Shown piece by piece: positions 32,378-44,053 of a stretch of DNA of 64,000 nucleotides (its first letter is position 1; every line of letters starts with the position of its first letter). The notes beneath the pieces are model-generated. The model did not search any database. It worked only from the letters and a program-made list of their open reading frames with translations, and was not told the origin of the DNA. This stretch comes from Gibbula magus. Lineage: Eukaryota; Mollusca; Gastropoda; Trochida; Trochidae. Location of the stretch: positions 45,426,448 through 45,490,447 of the forward strand of contig OW388296.1 in the NCBI GenBank assembly GCA_936450465.1. Direction: 5' to 3'. A program made the translations under genes and the position numbers.

Positions 32378-32694
32378 AATGTCACACATCAATTCGCAGG
32401 AGAGGCAGGGCACAGGCACGGCGAACAAACAGGTTCACCGCGGGATCGGAGGAGAATCTGGCTTATTGGTCTCGTTGCTATGGTTTCTTTTGTTACAAGT
32501 GTAGGTGTATTAGCCGATACACCTACACTTTTTTCTGATATACCTTCACTTTTCCTGATATACCTACACTTTTCTAATACACCTACACTTTTTAACTTTT
32601 TAACTGAGAAACAATGTAGTCAATTTTCTAAATTTCCAAATTCTAAGTGATGATACTTTATAAAATGTCAAATTATAAATGAACATACATGTAT

Positions 32695-32765
32695 AGAGAA
32701 CCTGGGATCGAACCCGTGTCCTGTTGATTTCTGGCCGAACGACCTAACCATTACACCACGAAGCC
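32695..32765 (-). repeat. tRNA-like sequence, copy 2
   Basis: Identical to 30852-30922 as part of the second duplication unit. Confidence 0.5.
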
Positions 32766-33195
32766 AGTTGAAACTCTGAACATTTTTTCATGACCATAAT
32801 GCGTGAAATAATATCACAAATTTATGTTTTTCTTTTTATATAAGAATGTAATTTAATTTTGGGTGCAAAATGTCTTAACATACTGAAAGTTGTTTCTGTT
32901 TTCTCTAAACTTTGGCCACGTTGACATTAGCCAAGCTGTTTATAGCGTTAGCTGTACATTTCAGCAAGATGCACGTGCATCTGCGTTGACAATGCCGTCA
33001 TTGGGCCATATCAATTAGATTTCGAGCCCCAAACATGGGTAACCATACAACGCAGGACGGGCTGCGTTGTCACAGACGAGGCCGTATTTGGGTTGTGTGT
33101 TTCATGCACAAGCTTGTTTACAGCTGTATTTGTTTAGTAATATTATGAAATAGTATCCGCTAACACTCGACCATAAGTGGGGTATAAGACAGATA

Positions 33196-33338
33196 GATAT
33201 ACCCATACTTTTCCTTGTGTATCAAATGATACCCTACACTTTTCCCCGTTGGAGCCTTACTCGGCTCCGCCTCGTAAGGGCCCCACGGGGAAAAGTGTAG
33301 GGTATCATTCGATACACTCGGAAAAGTATGGGTATATC
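33196..33338. repeat. 143-bp fold-back, copy 3
   Basis: Third copy in the second duplication unit, where the 351-bp segment occurs only once. Confidence 0.85.
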
Positions 33339-33689
33339 TCTCACTTGTAGGACAAACCGTTGTACACTTCTCCAGATGGATTGTCTAAAATGGAAAAGAT
33401 AACCTTTGGCTTCACCATGAAATACATTAACAGCAGCTTTTGCGCAGCAACTTCGAAGTTCGTCATTATGTAAATTAGCTAGGTTTCAGATGAAGTTATA
33501 CATCAGCACATTTCTGCTCTGCGTGATGCAAGTGTGATCTCGGCCAAGAGAAGGTAAAGATTCGGTAATAACAAAACTTACTGGTTTCGAAATATATGTC
33601 AAAGCCAAGTTTTGACTGTTAGATTAAAAATCATTATCATTAAAAAGGACGTTAATGAGGACAGATTGCCTCTTTCACTTGCCTGCGGA

Positions 33690-34170
33690 AGAGCGAAGGA
33701 AATGAAAGCCAAGAAAAAGTATACCAAATTGGAAAAAGAAAACATAGACATTTAACAGTTGAAGAAAAGGGCTTAATAATAGACAAATGTTGCCCATTTT
33801 TGGGCTCTTCTGTGGATGGCATTGTTTCATGCAAGTGTAGACCTCCACATGATAAGCGTTTGCTTGAAGTTAAATGTCCCTGGGCGCTTAGATATTGTGA
33901 ACCCAAGGAAGCCTCCCAAAAGAGGGGTGTTATTTCAACAAGAAATGGATGCTTAAAACGAACAGTGACTATAATTACCAAATCCAGAGTCAGTTAGTAA
34001 TGTTTAATGTTCAGTCATGTGACTTGGTAATCTACACCAAAAAGGGCCTGCATGTTGTAAATGTTCCATATGATGAAGCAGTCTTTGAAAATATGGTGAG
34101 CAGAATTAAACATTTCTACTTGGTGAAGTTGCTTCCGATGGTTGTTTGCCATGACAGAAAGGACGACTAG
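33690..34170 (+). pseudogene. YqaJ-like exonuclease relic of an ISL2EU-type element
   Basis: The frame from about 33690 reads HLTVEEKGLIIDKCCPFLGS, SVDGIVSCKC and RLLEVKCPWALR. After a frameshift near 33960 the next frame reads DYNYQIQSQLVMFNVQSCDL, VIYTKKGLHVVNVP and FENMVSRIKHFY. PFLGxSxDG, LLEVKCP and Y-x-Q-x-Q match the D..ExK..Q core of the YqaJ/lambda-exonuclease nuclease family. In marine invertebrates such genes are often paired with THAP/DDE transposases in ISL2EU-type DNA transposons (recollection, to be verified). Here it is convergent with such a transposase, 83 bp away. The N-terminal part is not recognisable and the frameshift makes it non-functional unless an intron is missed. 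Confidence 0.6.
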
Positions 34171-34351
34171 GGTAGATCCAGCACTAGGATCAGTATATCT
34201 GTCTGAGTATGTCCACATGACATTTCCGGTGACACAGTGTTGGTGATAAATCTTACTTCACTAGTACAGTGTCTAAATTACAAAGACAAGCTGCCACAAA
34301 GACTGATTGATTAAGTGAATCTTTCATTTTTAAGAGGTATGACACCTTGTA

Positions 34352-35150
34352 ATAATTATCCCCCGCCGCGCGTTTAGCGCGAAGCGGGGGGTATAGTATT
34401 CGGCTGCGTCCGTCTGTACGTCCGTCCGTCCGTACGTCCGTACGAAATGGAATAACTCAAATACTATTCACTGGATTCTTTTCATATTTTACATATGGGT
34501 TCATCATAGGAAGAGTAATGTTCCTACAGAGGTTTGTGACCTTGACCTTCATTTCAAGGTCACAACGAGAATTTGTCATTTGACCTTTGTCAGCGGGATA
34601 CCTCAATAACCATTCGCTGGATTCTCTTCATATTTTACACATAGCTTCACCAAGTAAAGACGACGGGCTGATTAGATTTTGGTGACCTTGACATTATTTT
34701 CAAGGTCACAGCACAACTTTGAATTTTTCGACATGTTAATGTACATGTAAAGCTTGTCAGCAGGATATCTCAAGAACCATTCACCGGAATTCCATCATTT
34801 CTTACACAAAGCACCCTCTAGGGCAGATGACGGGCTGATTAGATTTTGGTGACCTTGACATTATATTCAAGGTCACAGCGGAACTTTGAATTTTTGGACA
34901 TGTTAATGTACATGTTAAGCTTGTCAGCAGAATATCTCAAGAACCATTCACCGGAATTTCATCATATTTTACACAAAGCAAAACGACTGATTATATTTTG
35001 GTGACCTTGACACTATTCTCAAGGTCACAGTGGAGCTTTGACTTTTTCAACATGTTTGACAGTCGATTTTGCTGATCTTGACATTATTTTTAAATTTTGA
35101 AGTATTAATTTGCGGTGGGGGAGCATGTCACCTTAGTGACAACTACTTGT
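34352..35150. mobile_element. Dispersed repeat inserted into the DDE transposase
   Basis: Starts with a GC-rich hairpin (CCGCGCGTTTAGCGCG) and a GTCCGTCCGT run, ends TGCGGTGGGGGAGCATGTCACC...ACTTGT. The interior has four degenerate units of about 146-167 bp sharing GGTGACCTTGACATTAT and TCAAGGTCACAG. TTGTA lies on both sides (34347-34351, 35151-35155), a likely 5-bp target duplication. Transposase coding sequence resumes exactly outside these points. No ORF of its own. Confidence 0.65.
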
Positions 35151-36429
35151 TTGTATTCCTTTAATCTACCAATAGCTCGCTCTACATGTATCCTCGCTGT
35201 AGCAATTCTTCTTGTTTTGTCACTGCATGTGATGATACTTATTTACCATGACAGAATGGTGGAATATTTAATGTAGCCTTCCTTGTTGCTAATAAATCTC
35301 TAATCAAGAAGCCTTTGTCAGCCATAATGTCATCCCCTTCACGCTCTAAATTTAGAAATCCAGAATTTTGAACAACCTTTCTATCAGATATACTGCCTGT
35401 CCACAAGTCAGATACAAATGTGAAAGTGCCCTTAGGTGAACATGAAACAAGACATTTTAAAGTATTACTATGCTTGTAGGTAATTCTCTGACTGGAGGGT
35501 ATGCTAGGCTTTTGTAAAACGAAATTCAGTACAACAGCAATAGTTTTTGGAAAATGTTTAAAACATTTAGGTAAATCTTGTTTAACAATCACAGAAGATG
35601 GCCATTTTATCAAAAAGCTTAGCTCTTTACACATTAAAGAAATTCATGAATTAATGATCCTGCTTATGTGTGACACTGAAACACCAAACATATCTGATAT
35701 CTGTTCAATATCATTACCTCTACGAAGTCTTGACAAAGTGATCAGGTATTCTTCGTACAGACTGAGTCCTCTTGTTGGGCCTCTGCTTGATGAGCTCTGA
35801 GGAGAAATGTATGAATTAGAGCTTGCATAATGGTGTGTTATCAAAATTTAATGAAATGTCAATGTTCTTATTTTAAGTGTTAAACAGTCATGACTTATAA
35901 CAAAGAAAAATACTTAAATTAGGATTATAGAAGTGTATGAATAAAGCTGGAAAAATTCTCAAATCTTACTTTGTCAATTACATTTTGAAATTAATAAACA
36001 GCCTTTAATTCAGACATGTCAGGTACAAACAGTGCAAAACTGTAGTTACTTACACCCTCAGTTCTGGTTTCTTTTCGCCCCCTCCAGTATGACATCCTCC
36101 CAGCTCTCTCCTTAATCCAGTTGAAGACAAGCATCAACAGTGACAGTTTCAAACCTATGGTGATAAACGTAATCAATTCTGTGACAAATTCATAAGAAAA
36201 CAGGAACAATGTTTTATAAGATTATTGCAAGAAAGTATATCTGTCCCACTGGATGCATTGATTTTATCATGAAATATTGGAAACATAACTTCAGCGCTGA
36301 TTAGTAAATGAAAAATCATATTAATCTTGTAAAACAAAACTACATAACATTTATAAAAAATCTTCCATACTGATATTGTTCTTTGTAAAATGAATGCTTC
36401 TCTGACTGATGTAGGTTTACATGATATTA

Positions 36430-36548
36430 TTTCTCAAATGTGATCAGTTTTGGATCGCCGCTAATGGCTGCAATACTGCCGAAGCGGCGTTAAACAATAA
36501 CTCACTCACTCACTCACTCACTCACTCACTCACTCACTCACTCACTCA
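36430..36548. repeat. SINE 3' fragment with (CTCA)n tail
   Basis: GCCGAAGCGGCGTTAAACAA followed by about 12 CTCA units. This is the same tail type as on the SINE copies at 19.6 and 57.4 kb. It lies in an intron of the transposase relic. Confidence 0.7.
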
Positions 36549-37171
36549 GCTTTGGATCTACGTACCTGTGTAAAATCTGCTTGACTTGTCATCATTGGTC
36601 TTGATAGTTAGATCCCTCTGAAGTAGGTTCGGTGTGGTGAGCATTTCATCACTGAAGTTATCAATATCACTGAATTTGATATTTGTCTGGGTTCCAACTT
36701 CACAATAGACTTTAGGCTGCTGAGTGTAGAGGTGATCACCTAAGGCAGTCATCGGGCCGACCATGTCCATGCCACTTGCAACTGTGGATTTGAAATTGTT
36801 TAATTGTTTATCATAGTTATTTGCGTTTGTATAGAATGACTCATACACTATATATTGCTTTATTCTGACACTATTGTGTAGTATAAGTGCATAATATGAA
36901 TTTGTAGCAATTGTAAATCAAAGGGTGAGTTGGTCCCAATCATTGGGCAAGTGTTTCGTTTTAGATCTAAATTGATTTTAAAAATGAAATAAGCTTTCAA
37001 TTCAACAAGTTCTTGAGTCTTCTGTTTCTTTGATGGAGTGAAGCACACATTGAAATCCCCAGTCTGTCGGACTCTTGGTAATGGGCGTGTTGACCTCGAG
37101 TCGTGGAAGGGGACAGGATCTGGGTGTTCGGGTGTCGGACCTCTCCCATCTTAAGATAAATAAACATATCC

Positions 37172-40100
37172 TTATAGGGGATTCTCAATATTTATGCATG
37201 CATACGACCTATGACCTTTCGAAACGAAAACGAGGCTAAGGCCGCTTCTTATTTCCCGGTTCGCGTAATGGCTGCATATCGGCAGTACGTGCCGCTTGTG
37301 TTTCGGTTTCTTTCGACTGGAACTGAATGAATAGGTGTGTTTATATCGTTTCCAACAATGCCAGATTTTTAAAATAGCGTTTTTGACAATAAAATATGAC
37401 AAAACTAATGGTAATTGTTTCAGGTTTAGCGGCAAACAACGTTTGTTTTGGATAGTTTCACTCGTGGCAAGTTCAAGAGTTTTGGTTTTGTCATCGGCCC
37501 GTAAACCGGATGATTTGAACTTATTTTTTGACTAATAATGTCCATTTTTCGTAATCATTCGGCAAAATAAACCTCCATTTAATTTATAATAATCTCAAAG
37601 TTGGGAACCTGTAATTAGTGGATCAATGACCGACGGCAGTAACTAAACCTCTCGAAGGTGCTGGCCCACTTCCATCCCCAAAATGAACACAATATTAATT
37701 GAAAGCAAAGTGCAACTAGACCTATATATTTAAATCTAATGATCAGAATATTTTCAAGACATTCAAATAAATCATAAATATTCATTTAAATCAGGAACTA
37801 ATATATATTATATAAAAAAAATATTTAAAAATATACATTTATTAATCTATGATCATAATATTATCAGTCTTTTCCATGCATTAAAATTATTTAAACATGT
37901 ACTGCAGGACACATTAAATCATAACTATAATTTTTTTATGACCTGAAATATCTTTTAAATTTATTTTTTTTAAAAAGGCCTGAGTTATGGCTACAATTAA
38001 AAATAAGTTGATCTTTATAATTTATAGGTACTATTTGATTATTTATTCATGCAGGACCTTGGGAGCAAAATTTAAAGCAGGCCAAACATTAAATAAGAAA
38101 ATTATTATTTAAACCACTTACCTAGATATAGTTATTACCCAACAAAAATAACCAACAAAATAGAAATGAAAAATAAATTAATTGAAGTTAATGTTTGGAA
38201 GTAACAAGTACATTTCATACTGGAAAATGATTGAAATATATTGTGAAATGTACATGGATATTTCAATACATAATCATACATGATAGATTGTGCTTGAGGA
38301 GGTGATGGTCAGGTTTGAGAAATATATTTGTATTTGTATGATTAAACTACAAATGATACATGGACATGATTAGAAGTAGAAATGCACATTATTTAATCTT
38401 TTGTGAGATGCAAAAGCCCACCGAGTGCGTTCTGTTCTTAGTGGGAGTAAAATTAAAAGCAGGACAAAACTAATATAAGGAAAATAATTATTTGCTAATT
38501 ACTAATATTAAACCATATACTTAGATATAGTCATCACCAAACAACAATAACCAACAAAACATAAATTTAAATTAAAATATATTTGAGGTTAATGTTTGAA
38601 AGTAACAAGTACATGTCATCCTGGATAATGATGAAATATAATGTGAAATGCACATGTATATTCATGTTTCAATACACAATATATGAATGATAGATTGTGC
38701 TCAAGGAGGTGGTGGTCATGTTTGAGAAATATATGCATATCTATTTTTTAAATACAAATAAAATTTAAATTAATTCAAATGTACATTATTTTTATTTTAT
38801 TTATTAATTATTTAAATTTTTTTTAAAGATACACAATCCCACTGAATGCTTTCTATTCTGACTTATTATTCTAGAATAATTCATAAAGTAAAAAAGGGAC
38901 CCTGATTGCAAATAGGGAGGTGGGTACATACTACATAGGGTATTCTAATCTTCATGCCATGTGTGACATGGGGTATAATATCACATTAGCACTGGGAGAT
39001 TGTTTCTTTATTTTGAAATGAATAGAATTCAGTAAATAAATCAAATTCATGTAATATAAAGTAAGCATGCAATAACTAAAAAAAATAATGTTCAACTTTG
39101 AAGTACAAGGAATATAAAAGTACATATCTCCTAACTTTTGAATTAGTCTCACTCCTTTTAGTTAATGTTTATTTTAATTCCAAAATTGCTAAAATAAATG
39201 TATTACCACAGATCATAAGCTACAACTGTTTTTCAACTATTTATTTCCTGTTTTGTAAAGGGTTCCATCATTCATTTAATTGATTTTGTGTACTGTTGTC
39301 AGCTTCTTAAATAAACCAAGGACGTATATCACATTCCATATAATTCCTTGAATAAACTAAATACTATGTTTGTAGGTAGAAATTCTTTTCTTATGAAATA
39401 TTTTTTTAAACATCTGTTTAATTTTAAAAGCTTATTCACATATCTACATGTGCTCACAAATAAGAATCCTCACTACATTGATAACATTGATTACTGACTG
39501 ATCATTGATAACTTTCCTCAAACCATTAATTAAATAAAGCCATAATAGATTAATTGCTAAAGATGTTTATGGATTTCTTACATATAAAATAAGAACGTTA
39601 TGTTCATTGTTTAAAATTATTTTGCTCATGCAGACATACAAATGACTTACTAAAAAAATATTTTTTAAAACTAGAATAGATTATATATATTTGATTGAAT
39701 TATAATATCTGCTTTACTGCTTCAACAAGAGAACGTAAAATAACCTGTACTAACTGGACCGTAAAGAACTATATCCAAATGAACAATTTGAATCAATTTT
39801 GACTCCAAAATCGATTTTTGTAAAAACAAGAATTTGGTTCGTTGACAGTGAGTTGCACTGAATGACCCCTTTGCAGTTCGTGAGCATGTCACAAGAGCTG
39901 ACCGTTTAGCCGAATGATGGCTAAGATTTGAACAGTTTCTTCCCACCCAATGACTATATACAATGATTTCTTGGCATGCATGGGTAGGGTGTAAATTTCC
40001 ATTCGTATTTGTTCAAATTAGAGCACTGAAACAACAACGAGTTTGACAGATTTATAGTTCAAAATGACGGTAAACACAACGAGGAAATCCTACCGTAAAT

Positions 40101-40375
40101 TATTCGAAAAACATCGCCTTGCATGTAAAATAGCATCCTGGGCGGTGGTAATTGAAGATAATCGACAGATGCATCGATCTTGAAAGTTTTCCAAGTGATT
40201 TTATCATTATTTTTAATAAATGTAAGTGTTATTTAGAAGAGCTACCGACTTGTCAATGCTATGTGAATGGTACTTCCGGGTTTGGAAGCGGCCTTAGCCT
40301 CGTTTTCGATTTAGCGCACGCGGTTCCATGTGCCTCATTAATATTCATGAGGCAATATTAAGAATCCCCTATAAG
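37172..40375. mobile_element. 3.2-kb terminal-inverted-repeat element without recognisable gene
   Basis: Left end TTATAGGGGATTCTCAATATT (37172-), right end AATATTAAGAATCCCCTATAA (to 40375). Subterminal inverted blocks also match (GAAACGAAAACGAGGCTAAGG / CCTTAGCCTCGTTTTCG), as do TTTCCCGG / CCGGGTTT-type blocks, so the repeat runs about 90-105 bp. The interior is very AT-rich, with a 381-bp tandem duplication and no transposase motif. It begins 21 bp from an exon of the Harbinger-type relic. Confidence 0.65.
38055..38890. repeat. Diverged 381-bp tandem repeat
   Basis: GGGAGCAAAATTTAAAGCAGG at 38061 matches GGGAGTAAAATTAAAAGCAGG at 38442. Following blocks (TAGATATAGT, ACAATAACCAACAAAA, GAAAGTAACAAGTACATGTC, GATAGATTGTGCT) keep the same spacing. 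A partial third unit begins around 38825 (CACTGAATGCTTTCTATTCT). Confidence 0.75.
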
Positions 40376-40666
40376 GGCCATGTGAATCATAGATATACAT
40401 TACATACAAATTCCATCACAATCTAGGAATCAACCACTTTATTACATAATTTGGAGTGAGATCCTCGGTTCTATCAGTGAAATACACCCTCAATCAAGCT
40501 ACAGTGGCGATAACCTTTATCACCACTCAACTGAGTGATTATAAACTTTATAAACTGTCCACTCGCATGACGTCATCGGGACAATGTTATGACGTTGAAA
40601 TCACTCCACGTCAACATAAAAAGCAGAACAAATGATATAATAAATATAACATCTAGTTAACCTTGT

Positions 40667-40786
40667 CAAATACCATGCTTATCTCATGTCGTGAGGTAAA
40701 TAAGTTAATATATATTTCACTCGTGGCTGCGACACTGAGAAATATCTACTATTCTACCTCCCTCGATGAGATAAACATGGTATTTG
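40667..40786. repeat. 120-bp fold-back
   Basis: CAAATACCATGCTTATCTCA...GAGGTA pairs with TACCTCCCTCGATGAGATAAACATGGTATTTG. Short MITE-like palindrome. Confidence 0.7.
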
Positions 40787-40864
40787 TCTTTGTGTTTTGT
40801 ATCCTCTATTTATACTCTCCTTCATACATAAACAGCTAGAGCCCAATATACATATTTTTTATTT

Positions 40865-40880
40865 CCCCCCCCCCCCCCCC
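40865..40880. repeat. Poly-C tract (16 C)
   Basis: Homopolymer in AT-rich sequence. Confidence 0.85.
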
Positions 40881-41060
40881 TCATATGATTAGAATCACCT
40901 AAAAATTTCATCAATGAAACAATATAAGATCACATTATTGTGGAATTAGAAGTGTTATATATTTACTTTTAATAATGGAAATTATAACATAGACTCATGA
41001 ATGTGTTATTATTATATGATAGTATGGAGATAACCTAGTAAATAATGTTAATATATAGAG

Positions 41061-41199
41061 ATTATTACCCGAGGAAGTGTGTCATATGACTTCAACGAAA
41101 CTAGAGTGAATTTTGTTATTGCCCGAGCGAGAGCGAGGCTTATACACACATTTGCATGAGTTTCGTAAAGTAATATGACACACTTTCGAGTGTAATAAT
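41061..41199. repeat. 139-bp palindromic element related to 7.4 kb
   Basis: ATTATTACCCGAGGAAGTGTG..CATATGACTT pairs with AGTAATATGACACACTTTCGAGTGTAATAAT. The core CGAGCGAGAGCGAGGC and the ends match the tandem palindromes at 7427-7594. Confidence 0.7.
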
Positions 41200-41429
41200 T
41201 TAAAACCCATTTTTATTTTATGAAGTGTGAAGTCACGTGTAAACTGTTTTTGATCCATGCTTGAAAAATATTGTTGTTCATATAATATCTATTTGCTTTA
41301 AGATGATATATCAAACTTTCTTTCTTTATTGATTGAAGAACAATAATTATCAAGTTGTAGTAGTCAATAGTCAAGTTGTTAAGATAACCATGTAAAACAG
41401 ATTGCAAGAAAAGGATTACAAATCAAACG

Positions 41430-42085
41430 ATTTATGAAAGAGTTATATCCCTTTAGATTCAAATGCTGAAAATCCCTTTTTCAGAAAGTTAAAATTTTAA
41501 AATGCTGTAACCCGGAAACCGTTAGATGTAGAGATTCGGTTGGTAGATTCATATAAACAGCTATCAGCTTCCAAATGAGCTACACTATGTGATTTTTTAA
41601 AGACGAGTACCAACAAAACCGCGAAAATTCACAAAAGTTTTCGAAATAGCAAACAATCTATTATAACATCCGGAAAACCGACATACATGTAGGCCTAATC
41701 CATGGGGAAAGTTGTTGCACACATTTTGGTGATGTTTCATGAAATTGTCTTATTCAGTTTTTTAGCTACTGTGGTTCGAAGTTTGCAATGTTTGCAAAAT
41801 TGCCAGATTTCAAGTACTCACTGTGAAAAGAATTTTGCGAATTAGGTCCCGTGGAGAGAGAGCCAATATATACAATGCTTTAGTTACCTGTTATGCAAAT
41901 ATCAAAATCCAATGTTTATATCTTCAGATGAGATGATTGTCGAGGGTTCATGGGGTACAAAGATATTTTAATGTGTCTAAAATCAAGTAGGCGACGAAAC
42001 CACATGACCTACAAATTCATCATGAATTACTTTTTGCTTGCATGGTGATTGTGCATATTAAAAAAAAGTAGCACGTATTTAGCTG
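41430..42085. repeat. Inverted relative of the 17.6-18.7 kb repeat
   Basis: The reverse complement of 41980-42060 reads GCAAAAAGTAATTCATGATGAATTTGTAGGTCATGTGGTTTCGTCG, matching the 18130-18175 block (AAAAAGTAAACATGACGAATTCGTAAGTCACGTGG) in diverged form. Confidence 0.5.
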
Positions 42086-42289
42086 CATTTTGAATTAAAA
42101 AAAATAAAAATGTTTAGATTCAAATTGGATCTTGGATGGCTGGGCCGATTGGGCCAAACATATCGGAATCACGTGTCGCAATGAGACCTTTCAGTCAGGA
42201 TTTAAGTGAATATAAAAAAAATTAAAAGTCTCAAACACACAGAAACGTATTTTTTGCACAGCATTACCTACACAAGTTTTTTTTGCCTT

Positions 42290-43455
42290 GTCCTGTTGCA
42301 TATAGCAGCCGAATTTTCGTCTATATTGATCTTAACATATCCCCATGGATACTACCCGGGCACTGTCATGCGCACCATCTTCTTCGAAGGTAAAGAAATT
42401 GAGGTTGCATCATCTTATAGGTGTCTCCGTATCTAGACTTTCACGGACTAAGTTTCAACACTGTCTACTTTCCAAAGGTAATAAAGCATTTATCTCTTTT
42501 TATATTCTTTTCAAAGAAATTTTCGAACTTTGTCACCCCAGCATCTTTTTAAATTGTTTGACTCTATTATTCTGCCTTTTTTGTGTTATGGATCTGGAGA
42601 ACATCTTATTGTAAACTTATTAAGACAGCTTCTTAGGGTTTGTAGAAATGTTAGTAGCAGCATGTTGTTAGGGGAATGCGGTAGGCTTCCATTGCAGTTT
42701 AATTATATGTCTAGAGCGGTTAAGTATTGTGTAGGTTAATTCAATTAGATTCACATAGACTTCCGATCCATTTCAGGGTTATGATATGTTGAAATCTCTT
42801 GATGATTCGGGTAGGCTTACTTGGGCTACATTTTTTTAAGAATGTCTTATTTGAATTTTGTTTTGGATTTGTATGGCTTTCCCAAGATGTTGGTGACAGT
42901 TTTATCCAGCAATTTAAACTTAGGCTCTCTGATATTCTGAAACGTCTGCAAATAATCATAATATTTCAGATAAATTTGCATACAAGCATTTTAAATCAGT
43001 ATTACATGTACATGTAGATGGCTATCTATCATTATCTACATCTCCCTATTTAAAATACCTTTTAGTAAATTTAAGGTTTCACGAATTGTGGGTTAGGTAT
43101 AGAACAGAATTACAACAATGTACCAATGGCTGACAGAGACAATATTAACTGTGTTAAAGATTAAATTCACATTCTTTTTTTTTAGTGTAAACTGTATGAA
43201 GTTGCAAGAAATAAGTTTATTGCTCCATTGTTGTACAATACATCAAACACATAGAATTTAATCTCCATTCTTAGCAGTAAAGATAAAGATATTATCATGA
43301 GAGTTGTTAACTTTCTTAAATGTATATGTTAAACTAGAGCTCCAATTTTAAATTCATAAACCTGTTATCTTTTATATGCGCTCGTTTCAAATTGGTAAGG
43401 TACTTATATTTTGGGCCTTTTGGCCTTTATACTGAATAAAATGTCTGTCTGTTTA
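42290..43455 (+). pseudogene. LINE reverse transcriptase C-terminal relic with 3' end
   Basis: Fragments in three frames: FFEGKEIEVASSYRCLRI, HLFKLFDSIILPFLCYGSGE, LLGECGRLPLQFNYMSRAVK, and FGFVWLSQDVGD with FKLRLSDI. Order and spacing match the relic at 12.3-13.0 kb. The copy ends near 43455 with GGGCCTTTTGGCCTTTATAC and TGAATAAAATGTCTGTCTG, which looks like the LINE 3' terminus with a poly(A) signal. Multiple frameshifts; no function. Confidence 0.65.
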
Positions 43456-43924
43456 AGTGATTAAGGATCAGAAAACCTTGGCAGTTATAGAGGAATTGCG
43501 GATTGATACATAGATACACTGTCGTAAATGCTAAATCAATAGACACCATGATGAATAAGGTTGTCTGAAAGGCATGCTGACATAGATTCCCAGCATATCA
43601 GCGTACATCCAAACTACCATATAATCATCCCAATAAAGCACCGCAATCACAATTTAATATCTTGAGTGTCACATTTTAAAATTGTTTAATACCTTGTATA
43701 TAAGTACAGCGATAAAACTTGTAAAATCTTGTAAAACCAAGTTTGCCCCATTTTAAGATCCAAGAATGAGTTTGGACATTTAAATTGAGCAAAGTAAGTT
43801 AAAATAGAGAATTCATGATTGAAATAATGATATATAGATGAAACTAAACGACTTCAAGTATAATAGCATTGTTATGAATCGAGTGAGGGGTTTGTTATAT
43901 GGCTTGCTGAAGTAAGTTTGATTC

Positions 43925-43995
43925 TATGGAAGCCTATTCGGGTCACATAAAAATGTTTTTAAAAAAAATGTATGTGAACCTAACACGCTTCCATA
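43925..43995. repeat. Short TIR element (GGAAGCCTATT..GTCACA family)
   Basis: TATGGAAGCCTATTCGGGTCA pairs with TGTGAACCTAACACGCTTCCATA. Same terminal motif as the element at 44054-44219. Confidence 0.6.
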
Positions 43996-44053
43996 TGATT
44001 CTGATAACATTCACAAGTTTCATAAAATGGTATTAAACGGAACCAGGTTTAGT

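Larger units (their letters stand above)
30068..33399. repeat. Large tandem duplication, 1843-bp offset
   Basis: 30068-31907 and 31911-33399 correspond base for base at an offset of 1843 with very few differences (e.g. GTACGCCG / GTATGCCG near 30440/32283). The first unit has an extra internal tandem 351-bp copy (31163-31513 and 31514-31866) that the second lacks. The duplication begins inside the left end of the palindromic MITE and ends at ...AATGGAAAAGA. Near-identity implies a recent event or an assembly artefact. Confidence 0.9.
34253..37149 (-). pseudogene. THAP/DDE (PIF-Harbinger/ISL2EU-type) transposase relic, multi-exon and interrupted
   Basis: Minus-strand pieces: 37149-~37010 (DGRGPTPEHPDPVPF, a THAP-tail pattern), exon 36781-36566 (VYCEVGTQ..SSRFYTG), exon 36154-36054 (VFNWIKERAGRMSYWRGRKE), and exon 35796-~35240 with an HTH (SLYEEYLITLSRLRRG, DMFGVSVSHISRIINS) and the DDE core (YKHSNTLKCLVSCSPKG, FVSDLWTGSISDRKV, DDIMADKGFLIRDLL, LNIPPF). 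A shifted-frame piece follows (KTRRIATARIHVERAIGRLK). The C-terminus lies beyond an inserted repeat at 34351-34253. Exon phases from 36781 to 35796 agree. Lesions: TGA at 35646-35644 where the family has Trp, a frameshift near 35240, and a 799-bp insertion (34352-35150). The domain order is typical of DDE_Tnp_4 transposases. Confidence 0.7.

Noticed and set aside
36500..36548. CTCA array as a CRISPR- or telomere-like array
   Set aside because: Simple tetranucleotide SINE tail; no spacers and not a telomeric unit.
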